A stretch of 35,298 nt of DNA from an uncultured Collinsella sp. (GCA_959028445.1 CAUFRY010000021.1:1-35298); one strand, 5' to 3'. Counted from the first letter of the stretch, positions 9,153-16,999 are shown. The notes: generated from the sequence alone by a model not told the origin. Translations and numbers: made by a program.

Positions 9153-9803
9153 CTAGCGCACGGCCTTGACCGCCGCCGCCAGGTCGAACAGCGTATCGAG
9201 CACGGCCTCGCAGCCATCCACCACGTCCTGCGGCAGCGGCACGATATCGGGGACGGCAAAGACATGGCAGCCGGCCGTAATGCCCGAGACGCAGCCGTTG
9301 CGCGAATCCTCGACCACGGCACATTCCTCGGGAGCAAAGCCCGCGCGCTCGCAGGCAAGCAGATACATCTCGGGGTCGGGCTTGCCGTGCACGACGTCCT
9401 CGCCACACGTTACCGTTTCAAACTTGTCAAAGAGGCCAACCATCTTAAGGTTGCGCTCGGCCGTAACGAGGCGCGACGACGTCGCTAGACCAACGTGATA
9501 GCCCGCAGCCAGCAGCTCGTCTAGGCACTCGGCGGCGCCGGCCTTAAGTTCCAGTTCGGTCTTGACCATCTCGTCGCGAATCTCCTTGTGGCGACGATAG
9601 ATCGCCTCGGTGGTTTCGTGGCTGCCATAATGTTTATCGAGGATGTCCATAACATCGGGCAGCGTGCGGCCGATAAACTGATGGATCAGCGCTTCATCAA
9701 TCGCGAGCCCCAGCTCAGCGGCGCCTGCCTTCCAGGCCTTAATCCCCAAACGCTCGGTATCGACCAGCGTTCCATCCATGTCAAAAATAACAGCCTTGAT
9801 CAT
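9153..9803 (-). CDS. HAD family hydrolase, beta-phosphoglucomutase-like
   Basis: A 216-residue HAD superfamily enzyme of the beta-phosphoglucomutase/sugar phosphatase type. Motif I is VIFDMDGTLVDTERLG with Asp8 as nucleophile and Asp10 as acid/base; motif II is GLATSSR; motif III Lys lies in HGKPDPEMYLLA; motif IV is CAVVEDSRNG. The cap is a four-helix C1 insert after residue 20. Substrate could be a hexose phosphate or 2-deoxy sugar phosphate; sequence alone does not decide. The start at 9803 has GGGGGA upstream, and the frame to 9890 lacks a better start. The gap to LarE is shared and divergent. Confidence 0.9.
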   Translation of the reverse strand: MIKAVIFDMDGTLVDTERLGIKAWKAGAAELGLAIDEALIHQFIGRTLPDVMDILDKHYGSHETTEAIYRRHKEIRDEMVKTELELKAGAAECLDELLAAGYHVGLATSSRLVTAERNLKMVGLFDKFETVTCGEDVVHGKPDPEMYLLACERAGFAPEECAVVEDSRNGCVSGITAGCHVFAVPDIVPLPQDVVDGCEAVLDTLFDLAAAVKAVR

Positions 9804-9863
9804 ATCGGTCCCCCATCGACTCTCGCTGTCGCGTTGCTGTAACTCTACCGCATTTGGCAACTT

Positions 9864-9880
9864 GTATATAACGTATATAC
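9864..9880. promoter_or_regulatory. AT-rich palindrome in a divergent gap
   Basis: GTATATA, spacer ACG, TATATAC forms a perfect 7-3-7 inverted repeat between the HAD gene and larE. It resembles a small repressor site, perhaps of a GntR-type protein; no protein can be assigned. Confidence 0.4.
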
Positions 9881-9976
9881 CATATTGCACTTTCGTTACA
9901 TAGGTAGAAGTCTTATGGCAAGTAACGCATTAGGATTATAGTTTTCGATCGAGTACTCAACGATAAGGACCGTTTC

Positions 9977-10855
9977 ATGATTTTAGACACCACGGCACCC
10001 GCAGAGGAGCTTCAAGACAAGCTATCGGCGCTCGAACAGCTGCTTTTGGCATACGGGCGCGTGGCTATCGGGTTTTCCGGCGGCGTTGACAGCAGCTTTT
10101 TGGCCGCCGTATGCGCCCGCATCATGCCTACCAATACCCTCCTCGTCCATCTCACCACGCCGCTCATCGGCACGCCCGAGCAGGCCTCGTTTGAGCGGTC
10201 CGTTGATGGACAAGCCAATGAAGGGGCACATTTTAAGCTCCCCGTGCTCAATCTTTCGGTCGATCAGCTGCAGCTCCCCCAAGTAGCCTGCAACGATGCT
10301 AATCGCTGCTACCACTGCAAGCACGCCGGCTTTACCGCCATCGTCAACCACGCCAAGTCGCTCGGCTTTCCCACCGTCATCGATGGCAGTAATGCAAGCG
10401 ATCGCGGTGACTACCGCCCCGGCATGCGTGCGGCAGAAGAGCTCGGCGTACGCTCACCCCTTATGGAGGTCGGCTTTACCAAGGACGAAGAGCGCGAGCT
10501 GCTGCGCGCATGGGGCTATCCCGTTTGGAACCTGCCGGCGGGAGCATGTCTTGCCACCCGCGTCCCCACGGGCGAGGAGCTTACGCGCGAGAAGGTCGAT
10601 TTAATCCGCGCCTGCGAGGATTACCTGCACGATCTTGATCTGGCACAGGTACGCGCGCGCTTGATCGGCGGCTGCATGCATATCGAGGCCGCACCCGCAG
10701 ATGTCGCCAAGATTGCTGCCCTCGGTGGCAACGCCGTCGATGCCGAGGGCAAAACCCCGCTGCCCGCCGTTATCGAGTCCGCGCTGCGCGAGCTGGGCTG
10801 CGACCATATCTCCCCCGAGGTCACCCCCTACATCCACGGCAACATGAATCTTTAG
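9977..10855 (+). CDS. larE: LarE-type ATP-dependent sulfur transferase
   Basis: A 292-residue PP-loop ATPase matching LarE, which adenylates and thiolates the pyridinium dicarboxylate precursor of the nickel-pincer cofactor of lactate racemase and related enzymes. The PP-loop is FSGGVDSS (33-40). Cys191 in PAGACLATRVP occupies the position of the sacrificial cysteine in the Lactobacillus enzyme. Two further cysteines (Cys111 and Cys114 in RCYHC) would complete the three-cysteine set that, in some LarE proteins, is proposed to bind a [4Fe-4S] cluster and avoid self-sacrifice. AAGGA precedes the ATG. No larA, larB or larC lies in this window, so partners must be elsewhere. Confidence 0.9.
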   Translation: MILDTTAPAEELQDKLSALEQLLLAYGRVAIGFSGGVDSSFLAAVCARIMPTNTLLVHLTTPLIGTPEQASFERSVDGQANEGAHFKLPVLNLSVDQLQLPQVACNDANRCYHCKHAGFTAIVNHAKSLGFPTVIDGSNASDRGDYRPGMRAAEELGVRSPLMEVGFTKDEERELLRAWGYPVWNLPAGACLATRVPTGEELTREKVDLIRACEDYLHDLDLAQVRARLIGGCMHIEAAPADVAKIAALGGNAVDAEGKTPLPAVIESALRELGCDHISPEVTPYIHGNMNL

Positions 10856-10870
10856 GTTGCGCCGTTTTAC

Positions 10871-10920
10871 AACCTGCCAAAAAGGGACAGGTTTATTTTG
10901 GTAGGTTTTATCTGGGGAAA
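10871..10920 (+). repeat. REP-like palindromic repeat, copy C
   Basis: AACCTGCCAAAA (10871-10882) pairs with TTTTGGTAGGTT (10896-10907), one wobble, with the same AGGGACAGGTTTA loop and the tail TTTATCTGGGGAAACGCAA. It begins 15 bases after the larE stop. Near-identity to copies A and B over about 50 bases shows recent spread or homogenisation. Confidence 0.85.
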
Positions 10921-10927
10921 CGCAAAC

Positions 10928-10960
10928 AGGGCCGCGACACCCATATGGCGTCGTGGCCCT
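10928..10960. terminator. Bidirectional hairpin between larE and the PTS EIIA gene
   Basis: AGGGCC and CGAC pair with GTCG and GGCCCT around CATATG, with two internal mismatches; TTTTCCTT follows on the plus strand. It can terminate larE and the six-gene PTS operon that ends at 11003. Confidence 0.65.
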
Positions 10961-11002
10961 TTTCCTTGGAGAAGGATCGATTGATTGAACGGGACGACCG
11001 TT

Positions 11003-11455
11003 CTAGTCTTCGAGTCCGCTATTGATGAGCTCCGCAATCTCAACGGGATCGGTGCTCGCGCGCACCTTGTCACGGAAGCCGGCGTCCATCAGCATCACGG
11101 CAGCCTTGGAGAGCAGACGCAGGTGCGTAGTTCCGGCCTCGCCGGCGGGCACGTACAGCGCGAGCGCAACATCGACGGGCACCCCATCGAAGCTCGGCCA
11201 TTCAACGGGTTCGGTCAGTTTAAGCACGGCAACGCCCGGCGTGTGGATCGCGTCGCTTTTGGCATGCGGAACGGCAAAACCGGCGACAAGGCCGGTTTCG
11301 GCCTCGTTCTCGCGAGCAATGAAGGCGGCCTCTACGGCAGATGCGTCATCGGCAAAGCCGAGCTCGATGGCCTGCTCGGACAAATAATGCAGGGCGTCCT
11401 CGCGCGAGGCGGCGGTATACCCGATTGTCACTTGGTTGGCAGATACAAATCCCAT
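11003..11455 (-). CDS. PTS sugar transporter EIIA component (fructose/mannitol type)
   Basis: A 150-residue PTS EIIA type-2 domain protein. The phosphorylated histidine is His64 in FAVPHAKSDAI, a clear match to the family active site, and the C-terminal half (DVALALYVPA, then HLRLLSKAAVMLMD) follows the fold. It accepts phosphate from HPr and passes it to the EIIB domain of the EIIBC protein encoded at the start of this operon, from which it is separated by four metabolic genes. GGAAGG lies five bases before the ATG. It is the last gene, eleven bases after the transketolase half, and is followed by a hairpin. Confidence 0.93.
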   Translation of the reverse strand: MGFVSANQVTIGYTAASREDALHYLSEQAIELGFADDASAVEAAFIARENEAETGLVAGFAVPHAKSDAIHTPGVAVLKLTEPVEWPSFDGVPVDVALALYVPAGEAGTTHLRLLSKAAVMLMDAGFRDKVRASTDPVEIAELINSGLED

Positions 11456-11466
11456 GGAAACCTTCC

Positions 11467-12405
11467 TTACAACACGGACCTGACCGCAGCTTCGATGCCG
11501 TCGGCGTCCAAACCGTACTTGTGCAGCAAATCGACCGCAGGGCCGGACTCGCCATACACATCGCGCACGCCGACGCGACGCATCGGCACCGGATGCTGCT
11601 CCGCGAGCACCGAGGCCACGGCCTCGCCAAGACCACCGATAATCGAATGCTCCTCGGCAGTGACCACACGACCAGTCTTCTTGGCGCTGGCAACCACCAG
11701 GCGCTCATCAAGCGGCTTGATCGTGTGCATATTGATGACCTCGGCATCGATACCATCGGCAGCGAGCGCCTCGGCAGCCTCAAGCGCCTCAGCGACCATA
11801 AGGCCACAAGCGATGATGGTCACATCGGACCCCTCGCGCACGACCACGCCGCGACCAATCTTGAACTCATAGTCCTCGCAGTCGTTGATGACCGGTGTTG
11901 CCAGGCGTCCGAAACGCATGTAGACCGGCCCCTCAAACTCATAGGCGGCGCGCACGCATGCGCGAGCCTCGATGTCATCGGCGGGAACAATCACCGTCAT
12001 ACCCGGGATCGTGCGCATGAGCGCGATGTCCTCGCAGCACTGATGCGTGGCACCGTCTTCACCGACCGATATGCCCGCATGCGTGGCACCGATTTTGACG
12101 TTGAGGTGCGGATAGCCGATGGAATTACGCACTTGCTCGTACGCGCGGCCGGCAGCGAACATGGCAAAGGTGCTCGCAAAGGCGACGTGACCCGTGGTCG
12201 CAATGCCGGCGGCAAGCCCCATCAGGTTGCTCTCGGCAATGCCGGCGTCGTAGAAGCGCTCAGGGTGCGTAGCCTTAAACTTACCGGTCTGCGTGGCGGC
12301 GGCCAGGTCGGCATCGAGAACCACAAAGTCATCGCGCTCATTGCCCAGCTCGACAAGTGCCTCGCCATAGCTAACGCGCGTGGCGACTTTCTTGACGTCT
12401 GCCAT
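11467..12405 (-). CDS. Transketolase, C-terminal subunit
   Basis: A 312-residue protein equal to the pyrimidine-binding and C-terminal domains of transketolase. It begins with RVSYGEALVELGNERDDFVVLDADLAAAT, continues with GIAESNLMGLAAGIA (the Glu that activates thiamine diphosphate), THAGISVGEDGATHQ and PADDIEA, and ends with the C-terminal domain containing NMHTIKPLDE and HSIIGGLGEAV. It needs the N-terminal subunit encoded just before it; together they transfer two-carbon units between ketose and aldose phosphates. The start ATG overlaps the stop of the upstream gene as TAATG, a classic translational coupling that favours equal amounts. Confidence 0.95.
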   Translation of the reverse strand: MADVKKVATRVSYGEALVELGNERDDFVVLDADLAAATQTGKFKATHPERFYDAGIAESNLMGLAAGIATTGHVAFASTFAMFAAGRAYEQVRNSIGYPHLNVKIGATHAGISVGEDGATHQCCEDIALMRTIPGMTVIVPADDIEARACVRAAYEFEGPVYMRFGRLATPVINDCEDYEFKIGRGVVVREGSDVTIIACGLMVAEALEAAEALAADGIDAEVINMHTIKPLDERLVVASAKKTGRVVTAEEHSIIGGLGEAVASVLAEQHPVPMRRVGVRDVYGESGPAVDLLHKYGLDADGIEAAVRSVL

Positions 12406-13235
12406 TAGAGCTCCTCCCCTGCTGCTGCGAGCTCGGCCATGGCCTGCTCAAACTGTTCATCGTTGGGTGCCTTGCCGTGCCAGCCCACCTGGTTTTCCAT
12501 AAAGGAGACGCCCTTGCCCTTCACCGTCTCGGCGATAATGGCCACGGGCGAGTCGCTCACTTTGCGGGCCTCGGCAAAGGCGGCGGCAATCTGCGCCATG
12601 TCGTTACCGTCGGCGAGCTCGATCACATGCCACTTAAAGGCGCGGAACTTGTCAGCGAGCGGCATGGCCGAGTTGACCTCATCGATCGTGCCGTCAATCT
12701 GCAAGCCGTTGTGGTCGACGACGGCAACAAGATTGTCGAGTGCATGGTTGCCGGCGAACATGGCCGCCTCCCACACCTGGCCTTCCTCGCACTCACCGTC
12801 GCCCAGCAACGTGTAGACACGGTAGCCGTCGCCCCAGTGCTTAGCGGCAAGCGCCATTCCAACTGCAGCAGAGATGCCCTGACCGAGCGATCCGGTGGAC
12901 ATATCGATGCCCGGGGCGTCGTTCATGTTGGGATGGCCCTGCAGTCGGCTGCCAATATGGCGGAGCGTCTCGAGCTCTTCGACGGGAAAATAGCCGCGAT
13001 TTGCCAACACCGAATACAGGCCCGGCGCCGCGTGACCCTTGGAGAGCACAAAGCGATCGCGATCGGCCTTGTGAGGGTCGGCAGGATCGATATTCATTTC
13101 CTCAAAGTACAGATACGTCATGATGTCGGCAGCACCGAGCGATCCACCCGGGTGTCCCGACTTGGCCGCGTGAACCGCAGTCACGACACCCTTCCTGACC
13201 TCATTGGCGACCTTCGCCAGCTCCTGGTTGGTCAT
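12405..13235 (-). CDS. Transketolase, N-terminal subunit
   Basis: A 276-residue protein equal to the diphosphate-binding domain of transketolase. Visible signatures are SGHPGGSLGAADI near residue 24, SKGHAAPGLY, GSLGQGISAAVGMALA and the thiamine diphosphate motif GDGECEEGQVWEAAMFAGNHALDN. The start at 13235 has AGAGGAA upstream; the frame to 13295 would run into the intercistronic hairpin. Split transketolases occur in several bacterial and archaeal groups, often as extra copies inside sugar operons. It is the fourth gene of the operon and would help move ketose phosphates into the pentose phosphate pool. Confidence 0.95.
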   Translation of the reverse strand: MTNQELAKVANEVRKGVVTAVHAAKSGHPGGSLGAADIMTYLYFEEMNIDPADPHKADRDRFVLSKGHAAPGLYSVLANRGYFPVEELETLRHIGSRLQGHPNMNDAPGIDMSTGSLGQGISAAVGMALAAKHWGDGYRVYTLLGDGECEEGQVWEAAMFAGNHALDNLVAVVDHNGLQIDGTIDEVNSAMPLADKFRAFKWHVIELADGNDMAQIAAAFAEARKVSDSPVAIIAETVKGKGVSFMENQVGWHGKAPNDEQFEQAMAELAAAGEEL

Positions 13236-13258
13236 ACGAATTCCTCTCTTGAGAACAA

Positions 13259-13287
13259 CCCCGGCACCGGATGACACGATGCCGGGG
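13259..13287 (-). terminator. Intercistronic hairpin before the transketolase genes
   Basis: CCCCGGCA (13259-13266) pairs perfectly with TGCCGGGG (13280-13287). On the transcribed strand it is followed by TTGTTCTC, a poor T-run. It may partly terminate or stabilise mRNA ends between talC and the transketolase pair. Confidence 0.55.
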
Positions 13288-13298
13288 CAATCCACTCG

Positions 13299-13982
13299 TT
13301 AAGCCTGAGCGACGACCTTCTGCCAGTCGGCCTCGAACGAGGCAAGGCCCTGATCGGTCAGCGGATGGTGCAGGCACTTCTTAAGGGCTGCCATGGGCAC
13401 GGTCGCGATATCGGCGCCAAGCAGCGCGGCCTGGGTTACGTGGTTGGGCGTACGAACCGAGGCGGTGATGATCTCGACGGTGTCGTCGACGTTCTTGCCC
13501 GTCCAGTCGTAGTTCTTAATGCAGGTCACGACGTTGTCGAGCTGCGAGATACCGTCCTCGGCGATGTCGTCGAAACGACCGACAAACGGGCTGATGTAGC
13601 GAGCACCGGCGTTGGCGGCCATAAGGGCCTGCGTCGGCGAGAAGACGAGCGTCATGTTGACGCGCACGCCAGCATCGGCCAGCGCACGGCAGGCGGCAAG
13701 GCCGGCCTCGCACACGGGAAGCTTGACCACGATGTTGGGGGCGAGGGCGGCAAGGCGCTTGCCCTCCTCGATCATACCCTCGGCAGTGGTCGCGGTAGAC
13801 TCGGCGGACACGGGCAGGCCCTCGCAGAGCTCGGCAATCTTGAGCATATGCGGCTCAAAGTCGGCAAGCTTGCCGCCGGTCTTGGCGTACAGGGACGGGT
13901 TGGTGGTAACACCGGCCAGGCAGCCCCAGCTCTTGGCCTCGGCAATCTCGTCCAGATTGGCGGTATCGATAAAGAACTTCAT
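13299..13982 (-). CDS. Transaldolase, fructose-6-phosphate aldolase (TalC/Fsa) type
   Basis: A 227-residue member of the small transaldolase family. The start MKFFIDTANLDEI, then CLAGVTTNPSL, and IVVKLPVCEAG with Lys87 as the Schiff-base lysine are diagnostic. Enzymes of this group either transfer dihydroxyacetone units (transaldolase) or cleave fructose-6-phosphate to dihydroxyacetone and glyceraldehyde-3-phosphate; the sequence alone does not separate the two with certainty. The start at 13982 has AAGGAG eight bases upstream; the 14009 start is less well supported. In an operon with both transketolase halves, a transaldolase role in the pentose phosphate cycle is the simplest reading. Confidence 0.92.
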   Translation of the reverse strand: MKFFIDTANLDEIAEAKSWGCLAGVTTNPSLYAKTGGKLADFEPHMLKIAELCEGLPVSAESTATTAEGMIEEGKRLAALAPNIVVKLPVCEAGLAACRALADAGVRVNMTLVFSPTQALMAANAGARYISPFVGRFDDIAEDGISQLDNVVTCIKNYDWTGKNVDDTVEIITASVRTPNHVTQAALLGADIATVPMAALKKCLHHPLTDQGLASFEADWQKVVAQA

Positions 13983-14019
13983 GGTGCAAACTCCTTCGAA
14001 GGAATCCAAAACTCAAAAA

Positions 14020-14050
14020 ATAGGACAAAGGGGATGTCCCTTTGTCCTAT
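14020..14050. repeat. Hairpin repeat between talC and the GatZ/KbaZ-like gene
   Basis: ATAGGACAAAGGG (14020-14032) pairs perfectly with CCCTTTGTCCTAT (14038-14050) around a five-base loop. Its GGACAAA arms resemble the imperfect pair at 18431-18459, so it may be another REP-like element. It lies within the operon transcript, 38 bases before the talC start. Confidence 0.65.
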
Positions 14051-14052
14051 GT

Positions 14053-14088
14053 GCCGGGCCTGCGGCTGGGACATGCCCCAGGCCCGGC
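14053..14088 (-). terminator. GC-rich intercistronic hairpin
   Basis: GCCGGGCCTG (14053-14062) pairs with CAGGCCCGGC (14079-14088). It stands 20 bases after the GatZ/KbaZ stop with no T-run, so it could protect the upstream mRNA from 3' decay rather than end transcription. Confidence 0.5.
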
Positions 14089-14107
14089 GTCGTGTAGGAA
14101 AAGCTAC

Positions 14108-15382
14108 TTAGTCCTCGAGAGCCTTCTCGATGCGGCTCGTGACGCCCTTGAGGTTAAGACCGACGACGTACTGCTTGATCGGGCGCTTGATGTGCTCGAT
14201 CACAAAGCGCTTGCCGTCGATGTCCTGGGCAGCGAGGTTGCGATAGAGCTTCTCGACCTGCTCCTTGACCTCGGGATCGTTGAACGCATAGTGGCCGGAG
14301 ACATCCAGGATCTTCAGGCTGAGCTCATCGTCGGCAAGGATGTCATCGACCTGCAGGTTGACGTCGTCGCCAGTCATCCACTTGCGCCAGCGCTCGGTCT
14401 TGATAGCCTTGACCAGCAGCGTGTGATACAGGTCGGAGGGGTCATCGCACAGACCGTTGTCGACCAGGATCTGCTCGGTGGCGCAGAGCTTGAGGTAGGC
14501 GCGGGTCTCCTCGGTGCCATACTGCGGAGCGACGTTGGAGGCGGTCACGTGTGCCGGGATGTGCTCGAGCAGCGTCGCGTCGTCCAGATAGTCGGCGTTG
14601 TGCTCCTTCAGGCCCACGCCATAGCGCTTGGCCATATCGGCAAGCTCGCGGGCGTTCTTGAAGTGATAGTGACCGACCTGCTCCGTCCAGCGGGTAAGGG
14701 TGCCGGTCTGGCCGACGATAAAGGTGGGCATGGGGCAGCCGCGCTTCTCGAGCTCGGGCTGCAGCTGAGAAATGAACTCCTCGTACTTATCGGTAGAGGT
14801 CAAGCCGCCATTGGTCTCCTCGGTACCGACCTCATAGGCGACCTCGGGCAGGTTATGCTCGCGACGGTACTGCTCAAGGTAGTCGATAAGATCGATCGTG
14901 CGGCGAAGCACCACGTCGAGCGGAATAACCTTGCCGATCTGATAGGGGTCCTTGGTGGGGTCGACCATCAGCAGGTCAAAGCCCGCCTCCATGTCGGCGA
15001 CGAAGGACTTGCGGGCGAGCTCCATGGCCTCGTCCTCGGGCAGGTGGGCGTTACGCTCCTCGTCGCGCTGCCACGGACCGCCGTGATCGCGGCACAGGTA
15101 GTACGGACCGGTGTAACCCACCTCGTCGGCAACCTTCTTGATGTCGGCGGCAAAGCGCGTCTGGTCCCAACCGTTGACGTAGCCGGCGCCCATCTCGTCC
15201 ATATCGACCTGGTTGCGGCTGGCGATAAACATGGGCGGGAAATCCTCGTCCTTGGCAAGCTCGAACACGGCCTGAATCAGGTTGGGGCTCATGGGGCCAA
15301 TGCCGACCATGGTTGCGTGATCGCCGCTATCCTGCAGCTTGAGCATGCCCTGAACGGCCTGACGGATGGTGAGGTTGGACAT
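14108..15382 (-). CDS. GatZ/KbaZ family protein (tagatose-bisphosphate aldolase non-catalytic subunit or 4-epimerase)
   Basis: A 424-residue member of the GatZ/KbaZ family, with HATMVGIGPMSPNLIQAVFE, YLCRDHGGPWQRDEERN, LLMVDPTKDP, EVGTEETNGGLT, FIVGQTGTLTRW and GLKEHNADYL. In enterobacteria these act as stabilising subunits of the class II aldolase GatY/KbaY. No GatY/KbaY partner is encoded here. Some standalone family members have been shown to be ketose-6-phosphate 4-epimerases (tagatose-6-phosphate to fructose-6-phosphate), and the conserved acidic and histidine residues in the motifs above fit an enzyme rather than a scaffold. GGAG lies six bases before the ATG. Placed between the PTS permease and talC, it should act on the imported sugar phosphate. 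Confidence 0.88.
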   Translation of the reverse strand: MSNLTIRQAVQGMLKLQDSGDHATMVGIGPMSPNLIQAVFELAKDEDFPPMFIASRNQVDMDEMGAGYVNGWDQTRFAADIKKVADEVGYTGPYYLCRDHGGPWQRDEERNAHLPEDEAMELARKSFVADMEAGFDLLMVDPTKDPYQIGKVIPLDVVLRRTIDLIDYLEQYRREHNLPEVAYEVGTEETNGGLTSTDKYEEFISQLQPELEKRGCPMPTFIVGQTGTLTRWTEQVGHYHFKNARELADMAKRYGVGLKEHNADYLDDATLLEHIPAHVTASNVAPQYGTEETRAYLKLCATEQILVDNGLCDDPSDLYHTLLVKAIKTERWRKWMTGDDVNLQVDDILADDELSLKILDVSGHYAFNDPEVKEQVEKLYRNLAAQDIDGKRFVIEHIKRPIKQYVVGLNLKGVTSRIEKALED

Positions 15383-15451
15383 TTTGTTCTCCTTCTCCAG
15401 AGGATTTTTGACAAAAGTTCCCTGGGACCCAGATGTGGGCCCTATCAGTAC

Positions 15452-15511
15452 GGATGGATTTTGTTGTGTAGGGGCGGTTGTGCGGAGTCAAATCCATCCC
15501 TCCGCACAACC
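15452..15511 (-). promoter_or_regulatory. Interleaved hairpin/switch element between the EIIBC and GatZ/KbaZ-like genes
   Basis: Two complementary pairs interlock. GGTTGTGCGGAG (15476-15487) pairs with CTCCGCACAACC (15500-15511), a perfect 12-bp hairpin. Ten of its twelve loop bases, AAATCCATCC (15490-15499), are the exact complement of GGATGGATTT (15452-15461) downstream on the transcribed strand. A second hairpin, GGGCCCA with TGGGTCCC, follows at 15423-15443. Both pairings cannot form fully at once, so this is either a pseudoknot or a two-state leader. It may also contribute to termination after EIIBC. Confidence 0.6.
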
Positions 15512-15526
15512 GGAGTCCTTAAAGGT

Positions 15527-16999
15527 TTACTTGGCCTGCTTATCGAGCGTGGGCTTCATGGCAATCAGGATTGCAGCGGCGACCACGGCGCCAATCACGA
15601 TGTCCAGGCAGAACAGCGCGACGTTGTTGGTGGCAAGGGCGACGATAAAGCCACCGTGCGGGACGTAGCAGTCGATGCCCTGGAAGGCGGCAAGTGCCGC
15701 ACCCACGGCAGAGCCGATGCAAATGCCGGGCAGGGTGTGACCGAGGTCCTTGACCGCGAAGGGGATAGCGCCCTCGGTAATACCGATGCAGCCCATGAAC
15801 AGCGCGGAGATGCCCATCTGGCGGTCAGCGTCATCGAACTTGTTCTTGGCGATGAGCGCAGCGAGGCCACAGGCGATCGGGGGAACGGCGACGGCGACGC
15901 GGAACATACCGTTAGGACCGTAGATACCGGAGGCCATGATGGCCATGGTGAAGGTCGAGGCGGTCTTGTTGATGGGGCCACCCATATCGAAGGCGGTCAT
16001 AACGCCAATGACCAGACCCAGGACAACTGCGGAACCGCCCTGCAGGCTGCCGAGCACGCCGGTGAGCCAGTCCATCACAAAGCCAAGCGGCGTGGCCAGG
16101 ATGTAGATATAGGCCATGCCCAGGACAAGCGAGGTCAGAATCGGGATGATCAGGATGGGCATGATGGTCTGGATGGTGTTGTTGACCTTCCAGGTCTTCA
16201 TCCAGCGGACAAAGTAGCCGCAGATGACCGCCATGATCATGGCGCCCAAGAAGCCGGTCGAAACGCTGTTGCCGTTAGGGGTAACGACTGCGTTATTGAC
16301 CAGGTAGCCCAGGACAAAACCGGGGGCGAGCGCGGGCTTGCCGGCCATCGAGTAGGAGATGTATGCCGCAAGCACCGGGATCATCATGGAGATGCCGGCC
16401 ATGCCGATGGTGTTAAGGCTCACCATCAGCGGGTTCGTAACCTCCATGCCGTTGGCGCCGGCGGTACCGGATGCCAGCGAGAAGGCAAGAAACACGCCGC
16501 CGATAACGACGATGGGGATAAAATAGGAAACGCCGGTATTGAATGCATTGAGCAGCGTCTTGCCAGGATCGGCAAAGATAGACTGCTTGGACGCCGGTGT
16601 CGGGGCCTGCGGGGCAGCGGAGACGGCCTTCTTCTCTGCCTTGGCCTCGGCCTTGGGCGCGTCAACGGCGCCACCCGTCGCCTTGATGATCTCAATGGCC
16701 TGGTCGATGATCTTTACCGGATCGGCGATTACATCAGAGGTGCCGACCTTCAGGAACTTGCCCTCGGCCATCTTCTGCTCAAAACGGTCCTCGTTCTCGA
16801 CACCCACGTCGACGGACTCCAGGACCAGGTCGGCGGAGTCCACGTCTTCCTGCGTGAGCTCATTCTCGATACCCAGGCCACCCTGAGCCTCGACCTTGCA
16901 CTCGATGCCACGGGCGGCGCATTCATCCTGAATCGCCTTCTGGGCCATATACGTGTGGGCGATACCCACAGTACAGGCGGCAACGCCTACGATCTTCAT
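15527..16999 (-). CDS. PTS fructose-type transporter EIIBC
   Basis: A 490-residue membrane permease of the fructose PTS family. Residues 1-105 are the EIIB domain with Cys9 in AACTVGIAHTYMAQ (usually CPTGIAHT), the phospho-carrier cysteine. A Lys/Ala/Pro-rich linker (about 112-140) leads to the EIIC domain, with about nine to ten membrane segments and the signature GGPINKTAST. The Thr-Val in place of Pro-Thr after Cys9 is a mild variation. EIIA is a separate protein at the operon end. The start at 16999 has GAGGG upstream. Fructose-type EIIs usually phosphorylate C1 of ketoses, but the downstream enzymes suggest a substrate other than plain fructose. Confidence 0.93.
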   Translation of the reverse strand: MKIVGVAACTVGIAHTYMAQKAIQDECAARGIECKVEAQGGLGIENELTQEDVDSADLVLESVDVGVENEDRFEQKMAEGKFLKVGTSDVIADPVKIIDQAIEIIKATGGAVDAPKAEAKAEKKAVSAAPQAPTPASKQSIFADPGKTLLNAFNTGVSYFIPIVVIGGVFLAFSLASGTAGANGMEVTNPLMVSLNTIGMAGISMMIPVLAAYISYSMAGKPALAPGFVLGYLVNNAVVTPNGNSVSTGFLGAMIMAVICGYFVRWMKTWKVNNTIQTIMPILIIPILTSLVLGMAYIYILATPLGFVMDWLTGVLGSLQGGSAVVLGLVIGVMTAFDMGGPINKTASTFTMAIMASGIYGPNGMFRVAVAVPPIACGLAALIAKNKFDDADRQMGISALFMGCIGITEGAIPFAVKDLGHTLPGICIGSAVGAALAAFQGIDCYVPHGGFIVALATNNVALFCLDIVIGAVVAAAILIAMKPTLDKQAK

